From the NCBI GenBank assembly GCA_020344335.1, contig CP070821.1, forward strand, positions 1,617,490 through 1,664,313: a DNA stretch of 46,824 bases, in the 5' to 3' direction. Under the pieces are notes generated by a model. It saw only the letters and a program-made list of their open reading frames with translations, had not been told where the DNA came from and searched no databases. Shown one piece after another: positions 1 through 9,926 of the stretch (the first letter of the stretch is position 1; every line of letters begins with the position of its first letter). A program made the position numbers and the translations under genes. Origin of the DNA: Gammaproteobacteria bacterium (GTDB taxonomy: Bacteria > Pseudomonadota > Gammaproteobacteria > UBA9214).

Positions 1-2094
1 GCCGTCATCGAGCACCTGCAGCAGGACATTGAAAACGTCCGGGTGGGCTTTTTCTACCTCATCCAGCAAGATAACCGAATAGGGCTTGCGGCGCACCGCC
101 TCGGTCAGGTAACCGCCTTCCTCATAACCAACATATCCGGGCGGCGCACCGATCAGGCGGGCTACCGAGTGTTTTTCCATAAACTCTGACATATCGATAC
201 GTACCATGGCTTCCTCGGTATCAAACAGGAATGCTGCCAGGGATTTGGTGAGTTCGGTCTTGCCGACCCCGGTCGGTCCAAGAAACAGGAACGAACCGTT
301 CGGCCGGTTCGGGTCGGACAGACCGGCACGGGTACGACGAATGGCGTTCGACACCACGGTAACCGCTTCATCCTGCCCTACCACGCGTTCGCGCAATGCG
401 GTTTCCATTTGCAACAGTTTCTCGCGCTCGCCTTCAAGCATCTTCGAGACCGGGATACCGGTCCACTTGGAGACCACCTCGGCAATCTCTTCCTCACTGA
501 CCTTGTTGCGCAGCAACTGCATGTCCCGGGTCTCGGCTTCGGCGGCCGCGCTCAGCTGCTTTTCCAGTTCGGGAATACGTCCGTACTGCAGTTCACCGGC
601 ACGCGCCAGGTCACCTGCGCGCTGGGCGGTTTCCAGCTCCATGCGGGCTCGCTCCAGTTCTTCCTTGATATGGGAAGTCCCCTGGACGGCGGCCTTCTCG
701 GCCTTCCAGATTTCCTCGAGATCGGAAAACTCGCGCTCCAGTATCTCGATTTCTTCCTGCAGTGCCTCCAGCCGTTTCCGGGAGGCCTCGTCTGCCTCCT
801 TGTTGAGTGCCTCGCGCTCGATCTTGAGCTGGATCAGCCGGCGCTCCAGCCGGTCCATGGCTTCCGGCTTGGAGTCGATCTCCATGCGGATCCGGCTGGC
901 AGCCTCGTCAACCAGGTCAATGGCCTTGTCCGGGAGCTGGCGATCGGAAATATAGCGGTGTGACAATGTGGCTGCTGCGACAATGGCCGGGTCGGTGATC
1001 TCCACCCCGTGGTGCACCTCATAACGCTCCTTGAGTCCGCGCAAAATCGCGATGGTGTCTTCCACTGACGGTTCGTCAACCATCACCTTCTGGAAGCGAC
1101 GCTCCAGCGCGGCATCCTTTTCGACATACTTGCGGTATTCATCGAGCGTGGTAGCCCCGACGCAATGCAGCTCGCCGCGTGCCAGTGCCGGCTTCAGCAT
1201 ATTGCCGGCATCCATGGCACCCTCGGCCTTGCCTGCGCCAACCATGGTGTGCAATTCATCAATAAACAGGATGATCTGGCCTTCCTGCTTCGCCAGGTCA
1301 TTGAGAACGCCCTTGAGGCGTTCCTCGAATTCACCGCGAAACTTGGCTCCGGCAATCAGCGCCCCCATGTCGAGCGACAACAGGCGCTTGCCCTTCAGTC
1401 CCTCCGGCACTTCCTCGTTGACAATACGCTGCGCGAGTCCTTCCACGATAGCGGTCTTGCCGACACCGGGTTCACCGATCAGTACCGGATTGTTCTTGGT
1501 GCGCCGCTGCAATACCTGGATTGTCCTGCGAATTTCATCATCACGACCGATCACCGGGTCGAGCTTGCCCTGCTCGGCACGCTCGGTCACATTGATGGTG
1601 TATTTTTCCAGCGCCTGGCGCTGGTCTTCCGCGTTGGGATCGTCCACCTGCTGGCCGCCACGGAGGTTGTCGATGGCGTTCTCGATGAGGGATTTCGTCG
1701 CCCCGGCATTGCGCAGCAGTTCGCCGATGCCGCCCTTGTCCTCCAGCGCGGCGAGGATGAACAGTTCACTGGAGATATAGCTGTCCTTGCGCTGCTGGGC
1801 AAGCTTGTCGGTTACGTTCAGGAGGCGTCCCAGATCGTTGGAAATATGTACCTCGCCTGCTGCCCCCCCTTGTACCTGCGGCAGCTGTTCGAGCAGTTCG
1901 CCCATCTGGGAACGCAACAGGTTGACGTTCACGTCGGCCTGCGCCAGCAGGTGACGGACACTGCCGCCCTCCTGGTCCAGCAAAGCGAGCATCAGGTGCA
2001 CCGGTTCGATAAACTGGTGATCACGGCCAACGGCCAGGCTCTGGGCGTCGGCCAGCGCCAGCTGGAACTTGCTTGTCATTTTGTCCATGCGCAT
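1..2094 (-). CDS. clpB: ClpB disaggregase (C-terminus cut by window edge)
   Basis: ClpB is a cytoplasmic AAA+ disaggregase that works with DnaK to rescue aggregated proteins. The 698 codons present begin [20 protein letters not shown], the typical ClpB N-terminal repeat domain. They continue through the first AAA module (Walker A GEPGVGKT near residue 205), the charged coiled-coil middle domain (about 410-530), and the second Walker A (GPTGVGKT, about 605). The reading frame is open to base 1, so roughly 160 C-terminal residues lie outside the window. The ATG at 2094 has a GGAGAG ribosome site and lies just downstream of a heat-shock promoter. The rluD-pgeF-clpB order is known from enterics; here a ZIP gene sits between pgeF and clpB. 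Confidence 0.97.
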   Translation of the reverse strand, partial: MRMDKMTSKFQLALADAQSLAVGRDHQFIEPVHLMLALLDQEGGSVRHLLAQADVNVNLLRSQMGELLEQLPQVQGGAAGEVHISNDLGRLLNVTDKLAQQRKDSYISSELFILAALEDKGGIGELLRNAGATKSLIENAIDNLRGGQQVDDPNAEDQRQALEKYTINVTERAEQGKLDPVIGRDDEIRRTIQVLQRRTKNNPVLIGEPGVGKTAIVEGLAQRIVNEEVPEGLKGKRLLSLDMGALIAGAKFRGEFEERLKGVLNDLAKQEGQIILFIDELHTMVGAGKAEGAMDAGNMLKPALARGELHCVGATTLDEYRKYVEKDAALERRFQKVMVDEPSVEDTIAILRGLKERYEVHHGVEITDPAIVAAATLSHRYISDRQLPDKAIDLVDEAASRIRMEIDSKPEAMDRLERRLIQLKIEREALNKEADEASRKRLEALQEEIEILEREFSDLEEIWKAEKAAVQGTSHIKEELERARMELETAQRAGDLARAGELQYGRIPELEKQLSAAAEAETRDMQLLRNKVSEEEIAEVVSKWTGIPVSKMLEGEREKLLQMETALRERVVGQDEAVTVVSNAIRRTRAGLSDPNRPNGSFLFLGPTGVGKTELTKSLAAFLFDTEEAMVRIDMSEFMEKHSVARLIGAPPGYVGYEEGGYLTEAVRRKPYSVILLDEVEKAHPDVFNVLLQVLDDG

Positions 2095-2126
2095 GGGATT
2101 CTCTCCGAAATGCAGCTATACCCTGT

Positions 2127-2155
2127 TTATGGGGGGTAAACAGCGATCTTTCAAG
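2127..2155 (-). promoter_or_regulatory. Sigma-32 (RpoH) heat-shock promoter of clpB
   Basis: Read on the minus strand, CTTGAAA (2155-2149) is followed after exactly 14 bases by CCCCATAA (2134-2127). The RpoH consensus is CTTGAAA, 13-15 bases, then CCCCATnT, so the -35 is perfect and the -10 nearly so. The clpB ATG at 2094 would give a leader of roughly 25 bases. ClpB is a classical RpoH target, so motif and gene agree. Confidence 0.85.
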
Positions 2156-2192
2156 GGCTCGTTCAAACCGCGCGGTTACAGCATCGGGAGAG

Positions 2193-2972
2193 TTAATGGA
2201 GCGTCAGGTGGGTCAGGTAGATCACCAGGACACCGGCGATTATCAGGACGATCTGCTGCAGTGTGGCCTTGCCCTCCACGCGCTCGTGCAGGGTGGGAAT
2301 CAGGTCGGCAACGGCAATGTAGATAAAACTCGAGGCGGCAACGGCCAGTACGTACGGCAACAGCGGTTCCAGGTCCTGCAGCATGTACCAGGCGAGCACC
2401 CCGCCAAGTACCGTGGTCGTGCTGGAGAGAACGTTATAAGCAAAGGCGCGGGCACGGCTGAAACCACTGTGCAGCAGCACCGCAAAGTCACCTACCTCCT
2501 GGGGAATTTCATGGGCCGCGACCGCAATGCTGGTCACCACCCCGAGATGGATATCGGTGAGAAATGCTCCGGCGATCAGCATCCCGTCAAGAAAATTGTG
2601 CAGGCCGTCGCCGATCAGGATCAGGGTACCCGTAGACTGCTGCCGGTTACTCTGCCCGGGCGCATGTACCTCGCAATGATCGACATGGCAGTGCCGCCAC
2701 AACACCATCTTTTCCAGCATAAAGAAACCCAGCAGACCGAGCAGCACCGTCATCGGGATCACATGGATATCCCCGGGTCCGAAAGCAGCGAGCGCATGCG
2801 GCAACAGTCCCAGCAACGCAGCGCCCAGCAGGGCGCCGGTTGCAAAGCTGACCAGATGCGGCAACAAGCGGCTGCGCAGCTCCTCGCTCAGGACCAGAAA
2901 CAGCGCCGCGGCCAGCACGCTGAGCACACCACCAATCAGGCAAAACAGGATAATCCAGGCTATCAAGGACAT
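2193..2972 (-). CDS. ZIP-family divalent metal transporter
   Basis: This 259-residue polytopic inner-membrane protein matches the ZIP (Zrt/Irt-like) family, which imports zinc, iron or other divalent metals. The two family metal-binding helices are visible: HNFLDG at 125-130 (His125, Asn126, Asp129) and HEIPQE at 154-159 (His154, Glu155, Gln158, Glu159). A cytoplasmic loop near 93-103 carries four histidines and a cysteine, the usual variable histidine-rich loop. About eight hydrophobic segments are seen, as expected. It lies between pgeF and clpB on the same strand, with 98 bases to clpB and 235 to pgeF. The substrate metal cannot be told from sequence. No Zur or Fur box was recognised nearby. 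Confidence 0.9.
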   Translation of the reverse strand: MSLIAWIILFCLIGGVLSVLAAALFLVLSEELRSRLLPHLVSFATGALLGAALLGLLPHALAAFGPGDIHVIPMTVLLGLLGFFMLEKMVLWRHCHVDHCEVHAPGQSNRQQSTGTLILIGDGLHNFLDGMLIAGAFLTDIHLGVVTSIAVAAHEIPQEVGDFAVLLHSGFSRARAFAYNVLSSTTTVLGGVLAWYMLQDLEPLLPYVLAVAASSFIYIAVADLIPTLHERVEGKATLQQIVLIIAGVLVIYLTHLTLH

Positions 2973-3207
2973 TCGGTCATTCCGGGATCAGGCAAGAACA
3001 GCAGGCAATGATACCCCAGCGAAGCCTTGATTGATTCCCGATAACTGATTTGAGGTAAGGCAACCTTTACCGGATGCGTCGTGCACACCCTGAATCAACA
3101 GCTTGCCTTTTCGTTCCGGTGCTCCCGCCCTCCCGGTAAAAGGGCGCTGGATCAATCCGTGGTTTGCCGGTTTTTGCCGGGAGCGGGCCGGCCGATTACC
3201 CGTCGCT

Positions 3208-3960
3208 TCAACCGGCTTCCAGCCACACCAGGCTGGCCATGCGGCCGGTGACGCCATCGCGGCGATACGAAAAGAAGCGTTCCCGATCCCCGAAACTGCA
3301 AAAATCTCCCCCATAGACTGCCGTCACTCCGCAGCCGGCCAGGCGTTGCCGCGCCAGTGTATAGAGGTCGGCATGCCAGCCACCGTTACTGGCTGGCCAA
3401 AATGCGGAGGCCGCTTCCGCATCCTCCTCGAGAAAGACGGAACGGACCTCCTCCCCGACCACATAGGCGGCCGCACTGATGGCCGGCCCCAGCCAGGTGA
3501 GCAGCTCGTGACCTGGTGATCGCATCCTGTCCACTGTCTGCTCCAGAATCCCGGCGGCCAGCCCACGCCAGCCGGCGTGTGCGGCCGCCACTACCTTTCC
3601 GGCACTGTCGCAGAACAGCACCGGCAGGCAATCGGCAGTGAGCACCGCGCAAACGCTGCCGGTCGACCGGGCAATGATCGCATCGGCTTGCGTGTTTACC
3701 GGAGCGTCAGCGGCATCAACTACCCGGTTTCCATGCACCTGCTGCAACCAATGCGGAGCTGCCGGCAGCGCCAGTCGCTGCTTCAGGCGCTCTCGGTTGG
3801 CCGCGACAGCCACGGCCGCGTCGCCTACATGATCGGCAGGATTCATGCTGGCCCAGGGCCCTTCACTGACCCCCCCGTGGCGTGTGGTTGTCACCGCGCG
3901 GACTACGTCCGGAGCAGGCCAGTCCGGTGTAATCCAGTCAGTGTCCATGATCGTTTCCAT
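3208..3960 (-). CDS. pgeF: Peptidoglycan editing factor PgeF (YfiH, laccase-domain family)
   Basis: This 250-residue protein belongs to the Cu-oxidase_4/YfiH family. Members were long annotated as polyphenol oxidases, but in E. coli PgeF was shown to correct misincorporated L-Ser in peptidoglycan precursors. The conserved metal ligands are visible: His76 in QVHGN, Cys111 in TADC and His128 in AHAGWRG. The start overlaps the end of rluD by 23 bases if ATG 3960 is used, or by 11 bases with the second ATG at 3948 ([10 protein letters not shown]). The second start is equally plausible. The overlap implies co-transcription and probably translational coupling with rluD. Confidence 0.92.
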   Translation of the reverse strand: METIMDTDWITPDWPAPDVVRAVTTTRHGGVSEGPWASMNPADHVGDAAVAVAANRERLKQRLALPAAPHWLQQVHGNRVVDAADAPVNTQADAIIARSTGSVCAVLTADCLPVLFCDSAGKVVAAAHAGWRGLAAGILEQTVDRMRSPGHELLTWLGPAISAAAYVVGEEVRSVFLEEDAEAASAFWPASNGGWHADLYTLARQRLAGCGVTAVYGGDFCSFGDRERFFSYRRDGVTGRMASLVWLEAG

Positions 3961-4912
3961 CCAGACCGGCGTCCTGGCGCAGGGCAGCGACGAGGTCCGT
4001 CATGTCCGCCGGCAGCGGCGTCTCCCAGTTCACGGGATGCCCGTCCCCGGGATGGGTAAATGCCAGCCTGGTGGCGTGCAGTGCCTGTCGTCTGAATGCC
4101 TGCAGCACGGATTGCAAGCGTTCATTCGCACCGCGCGGCAAACGCAAGCGACCGCCATACAGCGGATCGCCAACCACCGGGCAGCGGATATGGGCCATAT
4201 GAACCCGGATCTGGTGGGTCCGGCCGGTTTCCAACTGCAGCCGCACCAGGGTATGACCCCGGTATCGTTCCACGACCCGGTAATGCGTCACGGCATCTCG
4301 GCCCCCGGTGACCACCGCCATGCGCTTGCGATCTACCGGATGCCGGCCAATCGGCGCATCGACCTTCCCCCCGGCAGTCAGCACGGAATTGACCACTGCC
4401 AGGTACTCACGCTTGACCGCACGTGCCTGCAATGCCTCGACGAGTTTTTTATGTGCCAGCTGGCTGCGGGCGACCACCATTAACCCGCTGGTCTCTTTGT
4501 CCAGCCGGTGCACAATGCCGGCACGCGGTAACCGCCCAAGAGCGGGTTCATAATACAGTAGCGCGTTTTGCAACGTGCCATCCGGATTCCCGGCTGCCGG
4601 GTGTACGACCAGGCCGGCCGGCTTGTTGATTACGAGCAGGTCGCTGTCCTGGTAGACAATATCCAGCGGTATATCCTCGGGCAAGCAGGCGGATGCTTCA
4701 TTGAAAACGGCATCGATCCGGACCGTCTCCCCGCCATGCACCCGGTCACGTGTCCTGGGCCGGTGGCCATCCAGCATCACCTGCCCGTCACGGATCCACT
4801 GTTGCAAGCGGCTACGCGAATAGTCGGGTACCAGCTCGGCCAGCGCCTGGTCAAGGCGACGCCCGTTAAGGTGCTCCGGGATTCGGAAAGAGAGATGTAT
4901 TTCTTGCGTCAT
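3938..4912 (-). CDS. rluD: 23S rRNA pseudouridine(1911/1915/1917) synthase RluD
   Basis: RluD isomerises three uridines in helix 69 of 23S rRNA, a modification needed for normal ribosome assembly. The 324-residue protein has an N-terminal S4 RNA-binding domain (about 15-75, with [11 protein letters not shown]) and then the RluA-type catalytic domain. That domain contains the [10 protein letters not shown] motif with catalytic Asp138. The later block GRTHQIRVH is also typical of the family. Its neighbours support RluD over RluA or RluC, because rluD next to pgeF and divergent from bamD is a recurrent gammaproteobacterial arrangement. Only 38 bases separate it from bamD, so both promoters must lie in or beside that gap. 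Confidence 0.95.
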   Translation of the reverse strand: MTQEIHLSFRIPEHLNGRRLDQALAELVPDYSRSRLQQWIRDGQVMLDGHRPRTRDRVHGGETVRIDAVFNEASACLPEDIPLDIVYQDSDLLVINKPAGLVVHPAAGNPDGTLQNALLYYEPALGRLPRAGIVHRLDKETSGLMVVARSQLAHKKLVEALQARAVKREYLAVVNSVLTAGGKVDAPIGRHPVDRKRMAVVTGGRDAVTHYRVVERYRGHTLVRLQLETGRTHQIRVHMAHIRCPVVGDPLYGGRLRLPRGANERLQSVLQAFRRQALHATRLAFTHPGDGHPVNWETPLPADMTDLVAALRQDAGLDGNDHGH

Positions 4913-4950
4913 ACGGCACCAGGACTGCTTTATGGTTTACAATTCTGCCG

Positions 4951-5784
4951 ATGTACACGCGATACTCCAAGCCCATGCATTTGTCGAGATATTTCCTGCT
5001 GGTCCTGCTGCTCACTATTAGTAGCTGCGGACTATTGCCTGAACAGGTCGACAAGACCAAGGACTGGTCCCCGAGCCAGCTCTATTCAGCAGCAAAAGAG
5101 GCCCTGAACGACCAGAACTACGAAAAGGCCATCGACTATTTCGAGAAACTGGAAGCACGTTACCCGTTTGGCAGGTATGCCCAGCAGGCCCAGCTCGAAA
5201 TCGCCTATGCCTACTACAAGTTCGACGAACCGGATTCCGCGATTGCTGCCGCACAACGCTTTATCAAGATCAACCCGCGTCACCCGAATGTTGACTATGC
5301 CTGGTACCTGATGGGCCTGGTCAACTATACACGTGGCCGGACAGTGGTCGATAAACTGCTGCCACAGGATGTCTCGGAACGCGATCTGACCACCATGCGC
5401 AACGCCTACGACGACTTTTATGAGCTGGTCAAGCGCTTCCCGAACAGCAAGTACGCCACTGACTCGGCACAGCGCATGATACATCTGCGCAACAACATGG
5501 CGCGTTACGAGAATCACGTGGCAGACTATTACATGCGCCGCGGGGCATATGTCGCCGCTGCCAACCGTGCCTCGATAGTCATCGAGGACTACCAGCGTAC
5601 CCCGTCTGTTCCCGATGCCCTGGTCATCATGATCCGCGCCTATCGAAAACTGGGTCTGGAGGAGCTGGCCGATGACTCCCTGCGTGTGCTGAGTCTTAAT
5701 TATCCGTCACACCCGGACCTGGAAATCCTCCAGCAGGGTGGCGACCCGACGAAGCGCGGCGGCTGGTTCAGCTGGTTCCGCTAG
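4951..5784 (+). CDS. bamD: Outer-membrane assembly lipoprotein BamD
   Basis: BamD is the essential lipoprotein partner of BamA in the beta-barrel assembly complex on the inner face of the outer membrane. A hydrophobic signal peptide ends in the lipobox ISSC, which makes Cys26 the lipidated residue. About five TPR-like repeats follow, including [18 protein letters not shown], as in family members. The length of 277 is slightly above the E. coli protein. Two starts are possible. ATG 4951 would lie almost on the transcription start implied by a TACAAT -10-like element at 4938-4943. ATG 4975 (MHLSRYF) gives a cleaner signal peptide. Neither has a strong ribosome site. The C-terminal WFSWFR tail is unlike E. 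coli. Confidence 0.93.
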   Translation: MYTRYSKPMHLSRYFLLVLLLTISSCGLLPEQVDKTKDWSPSQLYSAAKEALNDQNYEKAIDYFEKLEARYPFGRYAQQAQLEIAYAYYKFDEPDSAIAAAQRFIKINPRHPNVDYAWYLMGLVNYTRGRTVVDKLLPQDVSERDLTTMRNAYDDFYELVKRFPNSKYATDSAQRMIHLRNNMARYENHVADYYMRRGAYVAAANRASIVIEDYQRTPSVPDALVIMIRAYRKLGLEELADDSLRVLSLNYPSHPDLEILQQGGDPTKRGGWFSWFR

Positions 5785-5829
5785 CTTGCATGTTTCTGCA
5801 GTGCCCGGGATGCCGGCTGAAGGCCAGGG

Positions 5830-7488
5830 TCACCCCTCCTTGCCAGACGCGCGGTTATTCGAATAGCCGGAGGTAATCGGATAACGCCGGTCGCGTCCAA
5901 ATGCACGCTGGGTTATGCGAATTCCCGGTGGCGCCTGGCGACGCTTGTATTCATTCCGGTCAACCAGAGTCGCAATCCGCAACACCACATCACCGTCAAA
6001 CCCGTCTGCGACGATCTGTTCGACGCTCCGGTCCTGCTCGATATAGCGTTCCAGTATCGGGTCGAGCACCTCGTAGGGCGGCAGACTATCCTCATCTTTC
6101 TGGTCCGCCGCCAGTTCGGCTGACGGCGGCCGGGTAATCACCCGCTCCGGGATTACCCGTCCCTTGCGGTTACGATATTCCGACAGCCGGTAAACCAGCA
6201 GTTTCGGCACATCCTTGATCGGCGCAAACCCGCCCGCCATGTCACCGTAGAGGGTCGCATAACCCACTGACATTTCACTCTTGTTACCGGTGGTCAGCAG
6301 AATCCGGTGCTGCTTGTTGGACAGGGCCATCAGCAACACGCCGCGACACCGGGCCTGGATGTTTTCCTCGGTCGCATCCGACCGGGTCCCGGCCAGGAAT
6401 TCCCGCAGTAATTCCAGGAAGGCACTGAACACCGGCTCGATGGATATTTCGTGATACTCGACCTGCAGGGCTTCAGCCTCGGCGCGCGCGTCCTCCAGGC
6501 TCATGGCACTGGTATAACGCGATGGCATCATCACCACGTTCACCCTGTCGGCGCCGATCGCATCCACGGCGATAGCCAGTGTCAGGGCCGAATCAATGCC
6601 GCCCGACAAGCCGATAACCGCACCGGGAAAGCCGTTCTTGTTGATGTAATCACGGACGCCGAGAACGAGAACCCGGTAAATCGCCTCGAGATCCTCGAGA
6701 TACGCAACACAGTCACCAGGCAGCGGTGCCACCGTATCCATACTGAAATCAACCGGGGACAACTGCTCTTCACAAAATGCCGCCCGTTGCGTTACTTCAC
6801 CCGCGGCACTCACCACCAGGGAACCCCCGTCGAAAACCAGCTCATCCTGCCCCCCGACGAGATTGACATACATCACCGGCAACCCTGTCTCTGCAGTACG
6901 CTGCTGCAGCAACTCTTCACGCTCCCGGCCCTTGCCGGCATGAAATGGCGAAGCATTGAGGTTGATCAGCACCCGCGCCCCGGCGGCAGCGGCCTGCTGC
7001 GCCGGACCCGGTTCCCAGACATCTTCACAGATGGTGACACCGACTGGGATATCCCTGACAGGTACCACGCACGCTTCATTGCCCGGCTGAAAATAGCGTT
7101 TTTCATCGAATACGCTGTAATTCGGCAAGTGCTGCTTGCGGTAACTGGCGCAGACCGCACCCTGCGAAATTACCGAGGCCACATTGAACAAGGCACCGTC
7201 CTGGCGGAGCGGGTGTCCGATGATGGCCACAATGTCGCGTACTTCACGTGTTACCCGTTCGACTGCCTCCTCGATGTATTCCTGGAAATGCGGGCGCAGC
7301 AACAGGTCCTCCGGCGGGTATCCACAGATACACAATTCCGGAAATACAATGGCGTCTGCCGCCAGTTCGTCACGGGCACGACGACAGGCATCGATAACCC
7401 GGCTGGCATTCGCATCGATAGCGCCGACCGGAAAATCCAGCTGCGCCATGACGATGCGTAAATACGGTGTTGACGTTTCGCTGGTCAT
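5830..7488 (-). CDS. nadE: Glutamine-dependent NAD+ synthetase NadE
   Basis: NadE amidates nicotinic acid adenine dinucleotide to NAD+, here with glutamine as the nitrogen source. The 552-residue protein has the two-domain form. An N-terminal nitrilase-type glutaminase domain carries the Glu51, Lys118 and Cys154 triad (FPELC, SYRKQHL, TICEDVW). A C-terminal synthetase domain carries the ATP-pyrophosphatase loop SGGIDS at 295-300. The length is normal for the bacterial two-domain enzyme. It converges with bamD, with 45 bases between the stops. Upstream (7489-7536) nothing but a decayed sucC fragment is seen, so the gene is probably monocistronic. Confidence 0.96.
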   Translation of the reverse strand: MTSETSTPYLRIVMAQLDFPVGAIDANASRVIDACRRARDELAADAIVFPELCICGYPPEDLLLRPHFQEYIEEAVERVTREVRDIVAIIGHPLRQDGALFNVASVISQGAVCASYRKQHLPNYSVFDEKRYFQPGNEACVVPVRDIPVGVTICEDVWEPGPAQQAAAAGARVLINLNASPFHAGKGREREELLQQRTAETGLPVMYVNLVGGQDELVFDGGSLVVSAAGEVTQRAAFCEEQLSPVDFSMDTVAPLPGDCVAYLEDLEAIYRVLVLGVRDYINKNGFPGAVIGLSGGIDSALTLAIAVDAIGADRVNVVMMPSRYTSAMSLEDARAEAEALQVEYHEISIEPVFSAFLELLREFLAGTRSDATEENIQARCRGVLLMALSNKQHRILLTTGNKSEMSVGYATLYGDMAGGFAPIKDVPKLLVYRLSEYRNRKGRVIPERVITRPPSAELAADQKDEDSLPPYEVLDPILERYIEQDRSVEQIVADGFDGDVVLRIATLVDRNEYKRRQAPPGIRITQRAFGRDRRYPITSGYSNNRASGKEG

Positions 7489-7536
7489 AGTCCAGAGGTG
7501 AAATTAACTGGATAAAGCCCGCACGTATACTTGATT

Positions 7537-7920
7537 TTACCGCAGGGACGCGGGGAATCCGGTTTGATACATCGTCATTCCCGCACCAGCAGGAATGGCC
7601 AAAGTCATATAAAGATCTTTCTGCAAAACCAGCACCGCATTGGCCGGCAGACCTCTGTGCCCTTTCCGTAACATGATCAGGTGGCTACCCCGCACCGGGC
7701 AAGGTCGACGGGAGGGCCGCAACACCCTGCACATGTGCAACACCCCCGGCCTGGCACGGCCGCCGGTGTATCCCTGTGTCTTGAGCATCCAGGCATAAAC
7801 GCCTACCCGGTCTGCTGGCAAATCCTCCATGGCAACGGGTCTGTGCAGTACCTCACCTGCCGGTACCGGGATACCAGACCTGGCAAACAATCATTTTGCC
7901 TGGTATTCGTGGAGGTGCAT
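7537..7920 (-). pseudogene. sucC fragment: decayed 5' end of succinyl-CoA synthetase beta subunit
   Basis: Read from ATG 7920, the translation starts MHLHEYQAK, meets an in-frame TGA at 7893-7891, and then resumes LFARSGIPVPAGEV. Together these match the invariant SucC opening (M-N-L-H-E-Y-Q-A-K-Q-L-F-A-R). Further on, LKTQGYTGGRARPG resembles the SucC VVKxQVHAGGRGKAGG nucleotide-binding segment. GLPANAVLVLQKDLYMTLAI resembles the stretch ending in xELYLGxVVDR. About 120 of roughly 390 residues are represented, with the stop, internal loss and no downstream remainder. The related malate-CoA ligase beta subunit (mtkA) is an alternative parent. No sucD lies nearby. This accounts for most of the 508-base gap between nadE and the next gene. 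Confidence 0.8.
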
Positions 7921-7996
7921 ACTCCGAGTGTTCCAAAAAACGGGTGGTATTGTAAAGTTGCATCATTGATGCATAACGTCATTCAGGCAGGGCCCA

Positions 7997-8212
7997 ATGC
8001 GTACCATTCTGATCCTGATCGCTGTCGTGATCGTTATCCTGGCTGCCAGACGGCTGTATGCCACCACGCGCCGCGGGAACAGCCGGCAGATAAAATCAGG
8101 GCAGATGGTCCAGTGTGCCCGTTGCGGGATATACATCCCGGAGTCGGAGGCACTCGGTTTCCGTGGGCGCCACTACTGTTCAGCAGCCCACCGTGATGCC
8201 GATAATGACTGA
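7997..8212 (+). CDS. PP0621-family small membrane-anchored zinc-ribbon protein
   Basis: This 71-residue protein has one N-terminal hydrophobic segment (about 3-18) and a short basic linker. A small C-terminal metal-binding module follows, with Cys40 and Cys43 (CARC) paired with Cys61 and His65 (YCSAAH). The layout matches the family annotated as PP0621, whose function is not known. It is probably anchored in the inner membrane with the zinc knuckle in the cytoplasm. It lies 58 bases upstream of pilS on the same strand, so it may be co-transcribed with the pilus regulators. Confidence 0.75.
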   Translation: MRTILILIAVVIVILAARRLYATTRRGNSRQIKSGQMVQCARCGIYIPESEALGFRGRHYCSAAHRDADND

Positions 8213-8270
8213 TAAGCAGAACCGTTAACCGCACAACACGAAACATGAGAGTTTGCAGTACACTCCCGGC

Positions 8271-9911
8271 ATGTACCTGAGAAACAATGAGGACACAGCG
8301 GTCCGGGAAGACCGCGATGACCTGACCTGGAAACCGCTACGCCTGCTCACCTTTTACAGGCTGACGCTGGCAGGCATGCTGACCGTCCTGTTTTTCGGCA
8401 TTCCGAACAATCCTGCCCTGGGCACCTACAGCCCGCAGCTGTACACACTGACCTGTATGTTTTACCTGGCTTTCAGTCTTGCGGCGGGATTTACGGCACG
8501 CCTGCGGCGACCCGGCTACGAGTTGCAGACCGTTACCCAGATCCTGGTCGATATAGGGGCCATTACCCTGCTGATTCATGCCAGTGGCGGACCGGCCGGT
8601 GGTCTCGGCATATTACTCATCATCACGGTCGCCACCGGCAGCCTGCTGATACCCGGGCGGATGGCCTTCCTGTTCGCGGCCGTGGCGACCATGGCCATCA
8701 TGGGAGAACATGTCTACAGCACGCTGTTGAACCAGTTGCCACGCAGCAGCAACTATACCCAGATCGGACTGCTCGGAATCGTCCTGTTCGCCACCGCCGG
8801 CATGGCCTATCTGATGGCACGGCGTCTTCACGAAAGCGAGGCCCTTGCCCGCCAGCGCGGCATCGATATCGCCAATCTTGCCAAGCTCAACACCTACATC
8901 GTGCAGCGGCTGCAGGCGGGCATTATCGTGACCGATGCACAGGACAACATACGCCTGTCCAATAAAACGGCGCACAAGCTACTCGGCCTGCCGGCCGACT
9001 GCGACAACCGGCCACTGGCGGAAATATCTCCCCAACTCCATGAAAAGCTGAAGGAATGGCGCCGGGCCCCGGACCAGGAAGCCAGCCTGCTGGTATCAGA
9101 AGCAAGCGGTGCCAGTATCCTGCCGCAGTTTACCCTGCTCGGAACGGCGGAGGGGATCGGGGCACTGATATTCCTTGAAGACACTGCCGTGATGGCCCAG
9201 CAGGCACAACAAATGAAACTTGCATCACTGGGGCGTCTGACCGCAAGCATTGCCCACGAGATCAGAAACCCGCTGGGCGCGATCAGCCATGCCAGCCAGT
9301 TACTGAAGGAATCCGATGAACTCGGCAGCCTGGACCAGCGCCTGATGACGATTATCCGCAATCATACCCGCCGCGTTAATACGGTAGTGGAAAATGTACT
9401 GCAGCTGTCACGCCCGGTATCCACCCTGCCCCAGGTCATCGTGCTGAGCGACTGGCTGGAGCATTTCATGAATGAATTTGTACAAAGCGGCAGCTGCAGG
9501 CCGGATCAGGTGGAAATCGTCGTCAATCCGCAGGACCTCAATATCTATATGGATCCAAGCCAACTGCACCAGGTGGTATGGAACCTGTGCCAGAATGCAA
9601 TAAATCACGGCGGCCAGGAAGGCAAAGCCGTGAAAATACAACTTGTCGGAGGCCGGACCGGCAGAAACCATACCCCGTATCTTGATATCATTGACAATGG
9701 CCCCGGGATTGATCCGACCATGACCGACGAGATCTTTGAGCCATTTTTTACGACCAACAGCAGCGGTACCGGCCTCGGTCTGTACATTGCCCGGGAAATT
9801 TGCGAGAGCAACCAGGCACGTCTGACGTATAGATCGCATAACGGTGGCGGCAGCTGTTTTCACGTAAGCTTTCCGGAGACCGGGAATCGGGCTGTGAAAG
9901 CCCTGGCATGA
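8271..9911 (+). CDS. pilS: PilS-type sensor histidine kinase
   Basis: PilS is the membrane sensor kinase that phosphorylates PilR to control pilin transcription. From ATG 8271 the protein has 546 residues. About six transmembrane helices lie in the first 185, then a PAS-like segment (about 205-300), then a dimerisation domain with phospho-acceptor His329 in SIAHEIRNPLGA. The ATP-binding domain shows N (NLCQNAINHG), G1 (DNGPGID), F (FEPFF) and G2 (GTGLGL) boxes. A TTG six codons upstream (8253) is an alternative start, but its GAGAG sits too close. The pairing with a sigma-54 regulator and then pilA supports PilS over NtrB. The pilR gene follows 15 bases later. Confidence 0.93.
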   Translation: MYLRNNEDTAVREDRDDLTWKPLRLLTFYRLTLAGMLTVLFFGIPNNPALGTYSPQLYTLTCMFYLAFSLAAGFTARLRRPGYELQTVTQILVDIGAITLLIHASGGPAGGLGILLIITVATGSLLIPGRMAFLFAAVATMAIMGEHVYSTLLNQLPRSSNYTQIGLLGIVLFATAGMAYLMARRLHESEALARQRGIDIANLAKLNTYIVQRLQAGIIVTDAQDNIRLSNKTAHKLLGLPADCDNRPLAEISPQLHEKLKEWRRAPDQEASLLVSEASGASILPQFTLLGTAEGIGALIFLEDTAVMAQQAQQMKLASLGRLTASIAHEIRNPLGAISHASQLLKESDELGSLDQRLMTIIRNHTRRVNTVVENVLQLSRPVSTLPQVIVLSDWLEHFMNEFVQSGSCRPDQVEIVVNPQDLNIYMDPSQLHQVVWNLCQNAINHGGQEGKAVKIQLVGGRTGRNHTPYLDIIDNGPGIDPTMTDEIFEPFFTTNSSGTGLGLYIAREICESNQARLTYRSHNGGGSCFHVSFPETGNRAVKALA

Positions 9912-9926
9912 CATCTGGACACCATT

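Noticed and set aside
7566..7598. ATTCCCGC...GGAATGG inverted pattern resembling common dispersed bacterial repeats
   Set aside because: The arms are imperfect and the bases are accounted for as part of the sucC-derived frame.
7681..8196. Plus-strand open frame of 171 codons between nadE and pilS
   Set aside because: It runs antisense over the sucC fossil and overlaps the PP0621-family gene in another frame; the translation shows no recognisable domain.
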